Source: Pseudomonas putida (lineage in GTDB: Bacteria > Pseudomonadota > Gammaproteobacteria > Pseudomonadales > Pseudomonadaceae). From it: a stretch of DNA of 64,000 nucleotides. The position numbers and the translations under genes were made by a program. Location: positions 105,277 to 169,276 of the forward strand of contig NZ_MKZO01000004.1 in assembly GCF_001941965.1 (NCBI RefSeq), given 5' to 3'. This document shows, in pieces, positions 50,951-60,268 of the stretch. The stretch's first letter is position 1. Each line of letters begins with the position of its first letter. Below the pieces are notes generated by a model. The model made no database searches. It saw only the letters and a program-made list of their open reading frames with translations, and had not been told where the DNA came from.

Positions 50951-51838
50951 TCATTCAGGCTTGCGGTAACTCTCCACGATCGCCGAGAAGTCCTTCCCGC
51001 CATCCCCACGCAAACTCATCGCCTGATACAGCTGCTGCGCCACCGCCCCGAGAATCACCGGCTGGTGCGCCTGCTTTGCCGCCTCGGTCGCCAGCCCCAG
51101 GTCCTTGAGCATCAGCTCCGCGCCAAAGCCACCGGTATACCCGCGCGCCGCCGGCGCCGTTTCGATGATCCCCGGCCATGGGTTGTAGGTATCGGAGCTC
51201 CAGCAGCGCCCGGTCGAGCTGTTGATGATCCCGGCCAGCACCTGGGTGTCGATGCCCAGGGCATTGCCCAGGGCCATGGCCTCGGACACGCCGACCATGG
51301 AAATCCCCAGCAGCAGGTTGTTGCAGATCTTGGCGATCTGCCCGGTACCGACATCGCCGCAGTGCACAATGTTGCGGCCCATCTGCGCCAGCACCGGCTG
51401 CAGCGTGGCGAACAGCTCAGCGCTGCCACCGACCATGAAGGTCAGGGTCCCCGCCGCCGCACCACCGGTGCCACCGGATACCGGCGCATCGCCCATATCT
51501 ACGCCCTGCTTCTTCGCCGCAGCGGAGACGTCACGGGCGGTCTGCGGGTCGATGGTGCTGCAATCCACTACCGGCGTACCGGCACGCACGCCGGCCAGCA
51601 CACCGTTCTCGCCCTGGTAAACGCTACGGACATGAGCCGCGGCCGGGAGCATGGTGATGACCAGCTCGGCATTGCTCGCCGCATCCCGCGGCGAGTCGCT
51701 GATATGCCCGCCCAGTTCCGCCAGTTCGGCAAGGACGGTGGTGTTGAGGTCGAACAGGTTGAGGCTGTGCCCGGCCTTGATCAGGTTGCGTGCCATCGGC
51801 GCGCCCATGTTGCCCAGTCCCACGAATGCGATACGCAT
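50951..51838 (-). CDS. mmsB: 3-hydroxyisobutyrate dehydrogenase
   Basis: 295-residue NAD-dependent beta-hydroxyacid dehydrogenase of valine catabolism, making methylmalonate semialdehyde. The Rossmann motif FVGLGNMGAPMARNLIKAGH is at residues 4-23, the substrate-binding DAPVSGGTGGAAAGTL near 118, and the catalytic lysine in GTGQIAKICNNLLLG near 172. It lies 10 bp after mmsA, whose enzyme consumes its product. Confidence 0.96.
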   Translation of the reverse strand: MRIAFVGLGNMGAPMARNLIKAGHSLNLFDLNTTVLAELAELGGHISDSPRDAASNAELVITMLPAAAHVRSVYQGENGVLAGVRAGTPVVDCSTIDPQTARDVSAAAKKQGVDMGDAPVSGGTGGAAAGTLTFMVGGSAELFATLQPVLAQMGRNIVHCGDVGTGQIAKICNNLLLGISMVGVSEAMALGNALGIDTQVLAGIINSSTGRCWSSDTYNPWPGIIETAPAARGYTGGFGAELMLKDLGLATEAAKQAHQPVILGAVAQQLYQAMSLRGDGGKDFSAIVESYRKPE

Positions 51839-51848
51839 GATCGACTCC

Positions 51849-53375
51849 TTAGCGCAGGCTGATGGTGGTGTTCACGCCGTCGTTGACGCTGTCGTCATCG
51901 AACCAGCGGGCAGTGACGGTCTTGGTCTGAGTGTAGAACTGCACCACCTGCTTGCCGTACGGGCCGAGGTCGCCGAGCTTGGAGCCGCGGGACCCGGTGA
52001 AGCTGAAGAATGGCACCGGTACCGGGATCGGGATGTTGATGCCGACCTGGCCGACGTCGATCTCCGCCTGGAACTTGCGCGCCGCCGCGCCGCTCTGGGT
52101 GAAAAGGCCGGTGCCGTTGCCGAAGGGGTTGCGGTTGACCAGGGCGATGGCTTCGTCGAGGGTGTCGACTTCCAGCACCACCAGCACCGGGCCGAAGATT
52201 TCCTGGGTGTAGATCTGCATCTCGGTGGTCACCCCGGAGAACAGAGTCGGGCCGACGAAGTTGCCGCTCTCGTAGCCAGGCACTTTCACGTCGCGACCGT
52301 CCAGTTCGAGCTTGGCGCCTTCGCGGATACCGCTCTCGATCAGCCCCAGCACACGCTCCTTGGCGCGCTTGGAGATCAGCGGGCCGACATCGGTGCCCGG
52401 CTCGTTGCCGGCATTCACTTTCAGCTTGGAGGCCAGGGCCTTGAGGTCCGGCAGCCACTCGCGGGACTTGCCCACCAGCACCGCGACCGAGGTCGCCATG
52501 CAGCGCTGACCGGCCGCGCCGAACGCGGCACCCGCCAGGGCGTTGAGGGTCTGCTCGCGGTTGGCGTCAGGCAGGATCACCGCGTGGTTCTTCGCGCCCA
52601 TCATCGATTGCACACGCTTGCCGTGCTGGCCGGCGAGGTTGTAGACGTGGGTGCCGACTTCGGTCGAGCCGACGAAGGAAATCGCCTTGATATCGGTGTG
52701 GGTGCACAGCCCATCCACCACCTGCTTGCCGCCGTGCACGACGTTGAGCACGCCGGCCGGTACACCGGCTTCGATCGCCAGCTCTACCAGCATCATGGTC
52801 GACAGCGGGTCCTGTTCGGAGGGCTTGAGGACGAAGGTGTTGCCGCAGACGATGGCCATCGGGAACATCCACAACGGAATCATCGCCGGGAAGTTGAACG
52901 GGGTGATGCCGGCGCACACGCCGATCGGCTGGCGCAGGGTGTAGGTGTCGACACCCCCGGCGACGTTCTCGGCGAACTCGCCCATCTGCAGGGTGCCGAT
53001 GCTGCACGCATGCTCCACCACTTCCAGGCCGCGGAAGATATCGCCCTCGGCGTCAGCGATGGTCTTGCCCTGCTCGGCGCTGAGGGTCACGGCAATGCGC
53101 TTGGAGTGTTCGCGGATCAGCGCCTGCAGGCGCAGCATGATGCGCATCCGCGCGCCGATCGGGGTGTCTTTCCAGGTCTTGAAGGCGCGCTGGGCGGCGG
53201 CCACGGCGGCGTCCACTTCCTCGGCGGTAGCGAAGGGCACCCGCGCCAGCACTTCCTGGGTGGCCGGGTTGACGATGTCACGCCATTCCGTGGTTTTCGA
53301 CTCGACCCACTGGCCGTCGATCAGCAGGCGGACCTGGTCGACCTTGGTCTGGCCGGGCGTGAGGGATGCGTTCAT
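51849..53375 (-). CDS. mmsA: Methylmalonate-semialdehyde dehydrogenase (CoA-acylating)
   Basis: 508-residue aldehyde dehydrogenase converting methylmalonate semialdehyde to propionyl-CoA (also malonate semialdehyde to acetyl-CoA). Family marks: [17 protein letters not shown], cofactor-site [12 protein letters not shown], and the catalytic cysteine near residue 290 in [10 protein letters not shown]; the general-base Glu of hydrolytic ALDHs is replaced, as usual in CoA-acylating MmsA ([11 protein letters not shown]). Start at 53375 with AGGAG seven nt upstream. A 123-bp AT-rich gap separates it from the divergent lysR gene, which likely controls it. Confidence 0.96.
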   Translation of the reverse strand: MNASLTPGQTKVDQVRLLIDGQWVESKTTEWRDIVNPATQEVLARVPFATAEEVDAAVAAAQRAFKTWKDTPIGARMRIMLRLQALIREHSKRIAVTLSAEQGKTIADAEGDIFRGLEVVEHACSIGTLQMGEFAENVAGGVDTYTLRQPIGVCAGITPFNFPAMIPLWMFPMAIVCGNTFVLKPSEQDPLSTMMLVELAIEAGVPAGVLNVVHGGKQVVDGLCTHTDIKAISFVGSTEVGTHVYNLAGQHGKRVQSMMGAKNHAVILPDANREQTLNALAGAAFGAAGQRCMATSVAVLVGKSREWLPDLKALASKLKVNAGNEPGTDVGPLISKRAKERVLGLIESGIREGAKLELDGRDVKVPGYESGNFVGPTLFSGVTTEMQIYTQEIFGPVLVVLEVDTLDEAIALVNRNPFGNGTGLFTQSGAAARKFQAEIDVGQVGINIPIPVPVPFFSFTGSRGSKLGDLGPYGKQVVQFYTQTKTVTARWFDDDSVNDGVNTTISLR

Positions 53376-53498
53376 GGGGCTTCTCCTGGACATTATTGTT
53401 AGCGAGAGAATTGGCCGCGCCGCTGCTAGGCGCTTGGGGTGTTTTCGAGTATAGATGTGCAAAACTCCAACAAAAACGCACATAAAAGCCGGTCCAAC

Positions 53499-54446
53499 AT
53501 GCAAAAAAACATCACCTCCCTGGGTTCGCTGAACTGGGACGACCTGAAGTTCTTTCTCGAAGTGGCCCGCACGCGCAAGGCCAGCAGCGCGGCCAAGCGC
53601 TTGAATGTGGACTACACGACGGTGTCGCGGCGGATCAATTCGCTGGAGCAGGCGCTGGGGACCTTGCTATTCGAGAAGTCGCGGACCAATGGCTTCGTGC
53701 TGACCGCCGAAGGGCAGCGGCTGCTGACTTATGCGGAGTCCATCGAAAGCACATTGCATATGGCTTGCGAGCAGGTTTCGGGCTCCGGCGTGGCCTTGTC
53801 CGGGCATGTACGGATGGGTTGTACCGAGGGCTTCGGCAGCTTCTTCATCACCCCGCAGCTCAGTCACTTCGTCGATACCTGGCCGGCGATCTCGGTGGAC
53901 ATCCTGCCACTGCCGCACTTCATCAGCCTGTCCAAGCGCGAGGCGGATATCGTCATCGCCCTGGAGCGGCCGGAGCATGGGCCCTATGTGTGCTGCAAGC
54001 TGTGTGATTACCGGCTGCGGCTGTATGCGACCCAGGATTATCTCGACCGGCATGCGCCGATCCGCCAGGTCAGCGATCTGGCGGAGCATCCCTTCATCAG
54101 TTATGTGGACGACCTGGCGTTCAGTTCGGAGCTGCTGTACCTGAACAACCTGCTGCCCAATGCCAGTGCGCACCTGCGCAGTACCAGTGTGATCGCCCAG
54201 TACGTGGCGGCGCAGCAGGGACGCGGGCTGGCGATCCTGCCATGCTTCCTGGCGGCGCAGGATCCAAGGCTGGTGGCGGTGTTGCCGGAGGAAGTGGAGA
54301 TTACCCGGCAGTTCTGGATGTATTGCCGGGAGGATCTGCGGAAGCTCAAGCGGATTACCTTGTTGTGGGATTACATCCGGGAAGTGACCGAGAAAAATGG
54401 CGGGTTGTTGATGGGAGAGTCGAGAGAAATGGTATTTCCGGGGTAA
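53499..54446 (+). CDS. LysR-family regulator, probable activator of mmsAB
   Basis: 315-residue LysR protein with helix-turn-helix [40 protein letters not shown] near residues 10-45 (fragments [15 protein letters not shown] and [13 protein letters not shown]) and an effector domain. It starts at 53499 (MQKNITSLG), directly upstream of and divergent from mmsA, the classical layout for a LysR activator with its target. In P. aeruginosa the mms regulator MmsR is AraC-type, so control here seems to differ. The spacer 53440-53498 contains ATAGATGTGCAAAAC and AACGCACATAAAAG, candidate half-sites. Confidence 0.85.
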   Translation: MQKNITSLGSLNWDDLKFFLEVARTRKASSAAKRLNVDYTTVSRRINSLEQALGTLLFEKSRTNGFVLTAEGQRLLTYAESIESTLHMACEQVSGSGVALSGHVRMGCTEGFGSFFITPQLSHFVDTWPAISVDILPLPHFISLSKREADIVIALERPEHGPYVCCKLCDYRLRLYATQDYLDRHAPIRQVSDLAEHPFISYVDDLAFSSELLYLNNLLPNASAHLRSTSVIAQYVAAQQGRGLAILPCFLAAQDPRLVAVLPEEVEITRQFWMYCREDLRKLKRITLLWDYIREVTEKNGGLLMGESREMVFPG

Positions 54447-54454
54447 TACACAGG

Positions 54455-54490
54455 CCCCTGTGGGAGCTGGCTTGCCAGCTCCCACAGGGG
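54455..54490. repeat. Collapsed REP: perfect 16-bp inverted repeat
   Basis: CCCCTGTGGGAGCTGG, loop CTTG, then the exact complement. It looks like the outer halves of two REP copies joined after loss of the sequence between their centres. It sits between convergent lysR and recD ends and may also terminate transcription. Confidence 0.85.
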
Positions 54491-54500
54491 ACGGCGGTGT

Positions 54501-56582
54501 CTACACCCTTTCCAGCATCAACCCCGAGATCCGCTTCACCTTGCGCTCCACCGCCTCTTCCAGCACGCCCTTGCGCGGTTCGATCAGGCTGAACCAGTCC
54601 TTGGCCCGGGTGATGCCGGTGTAGATCAGTTCCTTGGTGAGGACCGGATTGAGCGCGTCCGGCAGCACCAACGCGGTGTGGGCGAACTCCGAGCCCTGGG
54701 ACTTGTGTACGGTCATGGCGTACACGGTTTCCACTTCGCTCAAGCGGCTGGGCAGGACGAACCGCACGCCGCCGCGTCCATCGTTGCGCGGGAAGGCCAC
54801 CCGCAGCGGCGCCACCTCGGACTGGCCATCCGGTATGCGCAGGGCGATGCCGATATCGCCGTTCATCAGGTTCAGCCCGTAGTCGTTGCGGGTCACCAGC
54901 ACGGGACGGCCTTCGTACCAGGGCAGATCACCTTCGATCAGCCCGGCCTGGGTGAGCACGCGGGTCACTCGCTGGTTCAGCCCCTCGACACCCCAGGGCC
55001 CCTTGCGCACGGCACAGAGCAGCTGGAAGCACTCGAACGTCTTGAGCACCGTCAGCGCCCAGTCACTCCAGCATGGATCATCCACCGAACGATCGGCGCA
55101 AGGGCGACCCTGGCGAATCGCACGAAGGTAATCGCGGTATCCCAACGGGCCCTTCGGTCCGCGCTCCAGGCCATCCAGCACCAGGCGGTCGAGCGCTCGA
55201 TCCTGCTCGCCGCGCAGGGCCAGGCCGAAGACGTCGGTGTAGTCACCCTTCTGCAATAGCGCACGCGCCTCGCCAGCTAGCTGGCGATTGACCAGCCGCG
55301 CCAGTTGGCCGATGCCGCTGCCCTCGCCGAAACGCCGCGAGCGCCGCAACATCACCACCTGCTGGGCCAGCGGGTAACGCTCGGCATCACCGCTGTCCAG
55401 GCCACTGGCCGCCAGCGATTCACCACTGACCTGTTCCAGCCACGCCTGGGTTTCCGGGCTGTAGCGACCCTCCTCGGCATCCCGGCACAAATCGCCGAGC
55501 ACCGCGCCGGCCTCAACCGAGGCCAACTGGTCCTTGTCGCCGAGCAGGATCAGTCGGGCATCGTCCGGCATGGCGGCCAGCAGGTTGGCCATCATCTCCA
55601 GGTCGATCATCGAGGCTTCGTCCACCACCAGTACATCCAGTGGCAGCGGATTGCCGGCGTGATGACGGAAGTGCCGGGAGTTGGGACGACTGCCGAGCAG
55701 GCGGTGCACGGTGGAGACGTCGCAGGGAATCTGCTCGCGGATTTCGGCACTGACCTTGAGGCGCTCGACCTGCTGGCCGATGGACTCGGTCAGGCGCGCT
55801 GCAGCCTTGCCGGTAGGCGCCGCCAGACGAATCCGCAACGGCCGTCCCGCCTCCACCGCCGGAGCCTGAAGCAAAGCCAGCAGACGCACCACCGTAGTGG
55901 TTTTACCGGTACCCGGGCCGCCGGTGATGATGCTGAAACCGCTGCGGGTCGCGAGCGCACAGGCGAGTTTCTGCCAGTCGACATGGCCAGGTTCGGCGCC
56001 TTCCTTGAACAGGTTGTCGAGGCGCGCGCGCAGGTCGGCAGGCGTTGGCTCGTCCTGCGACAGACGCTGGCGCAGGGCGCTGTCGATCTGTCGCTCATAG
56101 GTCCAGTAGCGGCGCAGGTACAGCCGGCCCTCGCTGAGGACCAACGGGCGGGAAGCATGCTCGGGGGCATCACCCGCCGCCACCAGGGCACTGGCCTGCA
56201 GACGCTGCAACCAGGTGTCGCCGGTCAGACGCTCCAGCAGTTGCGATGGCAACAGCGAAGGGCCGGCCAGCGCATCCCCTTCAGGCGGCAGGGACAAGGC
56301 GAAGTCCGGTTCGGCGAGGGTCTTCTGCAGGTCGAGACAGACATGACCGTGCCCCAGTTGATGACTCGCCAGCGCCGCCGCCAGCAGCACCAGCGGATCG
56401 CCCTGGGGCTCGCGATCCCGCAGGAAGGCGACGAAGGCACGGTCCAGCGCACGCAGCCAGCCACGCTCGACCCAGCGGTCGAGCAGGGCCAGCAGGTCAT
56501 TGCTGTCGGTGAGCGGCGTGAGGGCCGCGAGGTGTTCGGCATCCAGCGGAGTGGGCAGCAGGTCGTCGAAGGTACGGATCAT
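54501..56582 (-). CDS. recD: Exodeoxyribonuclease V alpha subunit (RecD)
   Basis: 693-residue superfamily-1 helicase of 5'-3' polarity. Walker A ITGGPGTGKTTTVVRLL is near residue 215, Walker B is VLVVDEASMIDLEMMANLL, and the C-terminal motif VYAMTVHKSQGSEF with YTGITRAKDW are helicase motifs V-VI. It moves on the 5'-ended strand within RecBCD. The start overlaps the recB stop by 4 nt (ATGA). Somewhat longer than E. coli RecD (608). Confidence 0.95.
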   Translation of the reverse strand: MIRTFDDLLPTPLDAEHLAALTPLTDSNDLLALLDRWVERGWLRALDRAFVAFLRDREPQGDPLVLLAAALASHQLGHGHVCLDLQKTLAEPDFALSLPPEGDALAGPSLLPSQLLERLTGDTWLQRLQASALVAAGDAPEHASRPLVLSEGRLYLRRYWTYERQIDSALRQRLSQDEPTPADLRARLDNLFKEGAEPGHVDWQKLACALATRSGFSIITGGPGTGKTTTVVRLLALLQAPAVEAGRPLRIRLAAPTGKAAARLTESIGQQVERLKVSAEIREQIPCDVSTVHRLLGSRPNSRHFRHHAGNPLPLDVLVVDEASMIDLEMMANLLAAMPDDARLILLGDKDQLASVEAGAVLGDLCRDAEEGRYSPETQAWLEQVSGESLAASGLDSGDAERYPLAQQVVMLRRSRRFGEGSGIGQLARLVNRQLAGEARALLQKGDYTDVFGLALRGEQDRALDRLVLDGLERGPKGPLGYRDYLRAIRQGRPCADRSVDDPCWSDWALTVLKTFECFQLLCAVRKGPWGVEGLNQRVTRVLTQAGLIEGDLPWYEGRPVLVTRNDYGLNLMNGDIGIALRIPDGQSEVAPLRVAFPRNDGRGGVRFVLPSRLSEVETVYAMTVHKSQGSEFAHTALVLPDALNPVLTKELIYTGITRAKDWFSLIEPRKGVLEEAVERKVKRISGLMLERV

Positions 56583-59500
56583 GGGACGTCTCCAAACAGG
56601 TCCTGTTGCTGCACAGGCTGGGCACCACGGAACAGCGCATCGAGTTGTTCGATCAGGGTGCGCGGCGGCTTGACGAAATACACGCCCTGGCTCGGCGAAT
56701 GGGCACCGCGCAGGAAGATATACACAGCGCCACCGACGTGCAGGTCGTAGTCGTAGTCGGGCAGGCGCGCGCGCAGCTGACGATGAAGGGCCAGCAGGTA
56801 GAGGACGTATTGCAGGTCATAGCGGTGTTCAAGGATCGCCGCTTCCATGGCCAGCTCGCTATAGGCCAGGTCATCGGGGCCGAGCCAGTTGGACTTGTAG
56901 TCGGCCACGTAGTAGCGACCGTCATGCTCGAAGACCAGGTCGATAAAGCCCTTGAACATGCCATTGAGCAAGGCCGCCTGCGCCGCCGGCCGCGAAGCGC
57001 CCTGGTGGGTGTGCTGGGCGACCAGGCGGTCCAGGTGCTGGACGTCGACGCGGTGGCTGGCGAACCAGAATTCCATTTCGATCTGGTACTGGTTCAAGCC
57101 GCCAAGAGCGACCGGCCTGATGTCTGCATCCAGGTGCAAGGGTACCGACAACAGATGCATCAACCAGGCGTCGAGGGTAGTGATCCACCCCTTCCAGTCG
57201 CGCCGGATGCAACGCTGGGCAACGACGTCGTGCAGTGCCTGAGGAGCCGCCACCGCACGCTCGAAGCCCTCCTGCCCCGCCCATTCCAGCAAGCCATGGA
57301 GGAAAGTCCCGGGATTGGGACCTCGGGGGAATCGGTGGATATCACCCGCCGTCGCCATCACCTCGCGCAGGGCATTCGGATCGGGGCGCTCGTCATCCAG
57401 CAGTTGCTGGGCCTGGGCCACATCGGCGTCCAGCTCGAGGGCTTCCTCACCGATGCGCAGCGCACTGTAGGAGGCGATCCACCAGTTTTCCGCGGCACGG
57501 CGTTTCGGTTCGCGTACGGCCAGCAACTCGGCCGTCTGCCGGGGCGGAATGTAGACCTGGTCATCGGCCTCTGGCGGCGGCAGGCTGCTGATGGCATCGC
57601 AGTGTTCCTTCAGCCCATCGAGCCAACCGGCCAGTGCGGCAGAGTCGCCCAATGGCTGGCCACCGCCAAGCAGATAGCCGAGGGCACTGCGGTGCAGCAA
57701 CGATTCCTTGCCGGTGCCGCGCTTGAGGTCGGCGACACCCAGCCAGCACCCGTGCTTGGCCCGGGTCAGGGCCACGTAGAACAGACGCAGGTCCTCGGCC
57801 AGACGCTCGTCATCGGCCAGGGCGATCTGCTCGTCGGTGGGGCTCAGGGTCAGGTGCGAGGCGCCGCTTTCATCGTGCCAGCCCAGTGGCAGGCGCTTGC
57901 CGTCAACCGGTTTCGCCGTGCTGATGAACGGCAGGAACACCAGTTCGTATTCCAGGCCCTTGGACTTGTGGATGGTCACTACCTTGACCAGTTGCTCGTC
58001 GCTTTCCAGGCGCAGGATCTGCTCCTCACCTGCTTGCCCGGACGCCGCCAGGTGCTCGCCGAGATGGCGGATCAGCGCCTGCTCGCCATCCAGCTCGGTG
58101 GCCGCCTGTTGCAGCAGTTCCGCCAGGTGCAGCAGGTTGGTCAGCACCCGCTCGCCATCGCTGCGGCCGATCAACAGCACAGGCAGCTCGAAGTCGTGAA
58201 GCAGGTGGCGCAGCATCGGCAGCACGCCCTGGATGCGCCAGATCACCCGGTACTGGCGGAACTGCATGACGCGGTTTTCCCAGAGCATCTCGTCTTCGTT
58301 GAGACGGGCCAGGGCACTCAGCGGCTGGCCAAGCGTGGTACTGGCCAGTGCAGCCTTTAGCAGGCGCTCGTTGTCCGGCTCGGCACAGGCCTTGAGCCAG
58401 GCCAGCAGGTCATGAGCCTCCTGGGCGGCGAACACCGAATCCTTGTCGGAGAGGTAAACGCTGCGCACGCCCCGGGCCGCGAGCTCGGCGCGCACCAGCT
58501 GCGCTTCACGACCGTCACGTACAAGGATGGCAATGTCCGAGGGCATGCAGCCGCGCAGGCTGCCATCGTTCTGAACGAAGCCGGCACTGCCCTGCTGGCC
58601 ACCGTTGAGCAGATGGACGATCTGCGTCGCACAACTGATCGCCATCTGCTGGCGGTACAGGGTGTTGGAGATCGGCGCATCGCTGGCCTGCAGCCACAGG
58701 TTCAACGCAGCAACCGGCAGGCCATCGACCTGCAGGCGTTCCTTGTGGCCCCGTGCGTTCACGGCAATGAACGGCACCGGGTTCTCGCCTTGCTGGTCTC
58801 GGAACAGGAAGGCTGCCCGCCCCTCCTCTCGCTGCTCGGCCTGGAGGAAGACATGGTTGACCGCCGTCACCATCGGCTGGGTCGAGCGGAAGTTGGTGTC
58901 CAGGCTATGCAGGCGCCCGGCCGTGGCGCGACGGGCGCCGAGGTAGGTGAAGATGTCGGCGCCGCGGAAGGCGTAAATCGCCTGCTTGGGGTCGCCGATC
59001 AGGAACAGGCCGGTGTCCCGTGCATTGTCCTCGATGCGGTAGATACACTCGAAGATGCGGTACTGCACCGGGTCGGTGTCCTGGAATTCGTCGATCAGGG
59101 CCACCGGGAACTGCTCGCGGATCAGGCCGGCCAGGCGCTCGCCGGCGGGACCGGCCAGGGCATGGTCGAGGCGCTGGAGCATGTCGTCGAAGCCCATTTC
59201 CGCACGGCGGCGCTTCTCTTGCTCGAAGCGTTGCGACACCCAGGCGGCAGCATGTTCGAGCAACTGCGCATCCGGGGTCGGCAAGGCCTGCAACTGTTCG
59301 CGCAGGCTGACCATCGCTTCCAGTGCGGGGTGGCTCGGGGGCTCGGTTTTCCAGGCCGCGGCGACACCGTCCGGGGTAAGCCGGGTGAAGCCGGTGCCGA
59401 TATCCAGCGCCTGGGCCTGCTCGTCCTGCGCCCAGGCCAGGAGCTTGTCGCACCAGGGCTTGAAGTAGCGTTCCTGGATCATGCTGCCGTTGACGGCCTT

Positions 59501-60268
59501 GGCCTTGACCGCCTCGCGGAAGATCTCCAGGAGTTCCTGCGACCACTGTGCCCAGGGGGCTTTCAAGGTCTGCAGTTGCTCACCACGGCGGCGCAGGACG
59601 TCATTGATGACGGCTTGCGGCTCTTCGCCTTGCCCATCCCCGGAATGCCGGCCAAACAGGGCGCGGACCCGTGGCAGCAGATCGTCCGGGCTGTGCCAGT
59701 GCTCACGCACCCAGTTCAGGGCCTCGCCCTGCATGCCGTAGCAGAAGCGCCGCCAGTAATCGCGCATGACCTGGCCGAGCAATTCGCTGTGGTCGGTTTC
59801 CAGGGTCTGGGTGAACAGGCTGCCGCTGTCGAAGGCGTGCTCGCGGAGCATGCGCTGGCACCAGCTGTGGATGGTCGAGACCGCAGCCTCGTCCATCCAC
59901 TGTGCCGCGACTTCCAGGCGATTGGCGCAGGCTGGCCAGAGGTCGGCGGGATAGTCGTCGCGCAGTTGGGTCAGTAGCGGATCGGCCTCGGCCAGGTCAC
60001 CACGGAAGAAGCGCGCCGCTTCGGCGAGACGGGTGCGAATGCGTTCGCGCAGTTCCTTGGTGGCGGCATCGGTGAAGGTCACCACGAGGATCTGCGGTGG
60101 CAGCAGCTCGCGACCAAAACCCTGCTCGCCACCATGGCCAAGCACCAGGCGCAGGTACAGGGCGGAAATGGTGAAGGTCTTGCCGGTACCGGCACTGGCT
60201 TCGATCAGTTGGCTGCCATGCAGCGGGAACGTCAGCGCCAGGGGCGCCTGCTTGACTGCCTCGTTCAT
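56579..60268 (-). CDS. recB: Exodeoxyribonuclease V beta subunit (RecB)
   Basis: 1229-residue 3'-5' helicase with a C-terminal nuclease. Walker A ASAGTGKT is at residues 24-31, motif II around LIDEFQDTDPVQYRIF, helicase motif VTIHKSKGLEYELVFLP in the middle, and the nuclease site GFIDLVFEHD plus VADYKSNWLG near the C-terminus (Asp-Asp-Lys triad). It unwinds broken ends, cuts DNA under Chi control and loads RecA. Start at 60268 overlaps the recC stop (ATGA) with GAGGAGG upstream; a longer frame beginning inside recC is not needed. Confidence 0.96.
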   Translation of the reverse strand: MNEAVKQAPLALTFPLHGSQLIEASAGTGKTFTISALYLRLVLGHGGEQGFGRELLPPQILVVTFTDAATKELRERIRTRLAEAARFFRGDLAEADPLLTQLRDDYPADLWPACANRLEVAAQWMDEAAVSTIHSWCQRMLREHAFDSGSLFTQTLETDHSELLGQVMRDYWRRFCYGMQGEALNWVREHWHSPDDLLPRVRALFGRHSGDGQGEEPQAVINDVLRRRGEQLQTLKAPWAQWSQELLEIFREAVKAKAVNGSMIQERYFKPWCDKLLAWAQDEQAQALDIGTGFTRLTPDGVAAAWKTEPPSHPALEAMVSLREQLQALPTPDAQLLEHAAAWVSQRFEQEKRRRAEMGFDDMLQRLDHALAGPAGERLAGLIREQFPVALIDEFQDTDPVQYRIFECIYRIEDNARDTGLFLIGDPKQAIYAFRGADIFTYLGARRATAGRLHSLDTNFRSTQPMVTAVNHVFLQAEQREEGRAAFLFRDQQGENPVPFIAVNARGHKERLQVDGLPVAALNLWLQASDAPISNTLYRQQMAISCATQIVHLLNGGQQGSAGFVQNDGSLRGCMPSDIAILVRDGREAQLVRAELAARGVRSVYLSDKDSVFAAQEAHDLLAWLKACAEPDNERLLKAALASTTLGQPLSALARLNEDEMLWENRVMQFRQYRVIWRIQGVLPMLRHLLHDFELPVLLIGRSDGERVLTNLLHLAELLQQAATELDGEQALIRHLGEHLAASGQAGEEQILRLESDEQLVKVVTIHKSKGLEYELVFLPFISTAKPVDGKRLPLGWHDESGASHLTLSPTDEQIALADDERLAEDLRLFYVALTRAKHGCWLGVADLKRGTGKESLLHRSALGYLLGGGQPLGDSAALAGWLDGLKEHCDAISSLPPPEADDQVYIPPRQTAELLAVREPKRRAAENWWIASYSALRIGEEALELDADVAQAQQLLDDERPDPNALREVMATAGDIHRFPRGPNPGTFLHGLLEWAGQEGFERAVAAPQALHDVVAQRCIRRDWKGWITTLDAWLMHLLSVPLHLDADIRPVALGGLNQYQIEMEFWFASHRVDVQHLDRLVAQHTHQGASRPAAQAALLNGMFKGFIDLVFEHDGRYYVADYKSNWLGPDDLAYSELAMEAAILEHRYDLQYVLYLLALHRQLRARLPDYDYDLHVGGAVYIFLRGAHSPSQGVYFVKPPRTLIEQLDALFRGAQPVQQQDLFGDVP

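Noticed and set aside
5036..54490. CRISPR array
   Set aside because: The repeated elements are inverted pairs scattered over tens of kilobases without regular spacers or cas genes; they are REP sequences.
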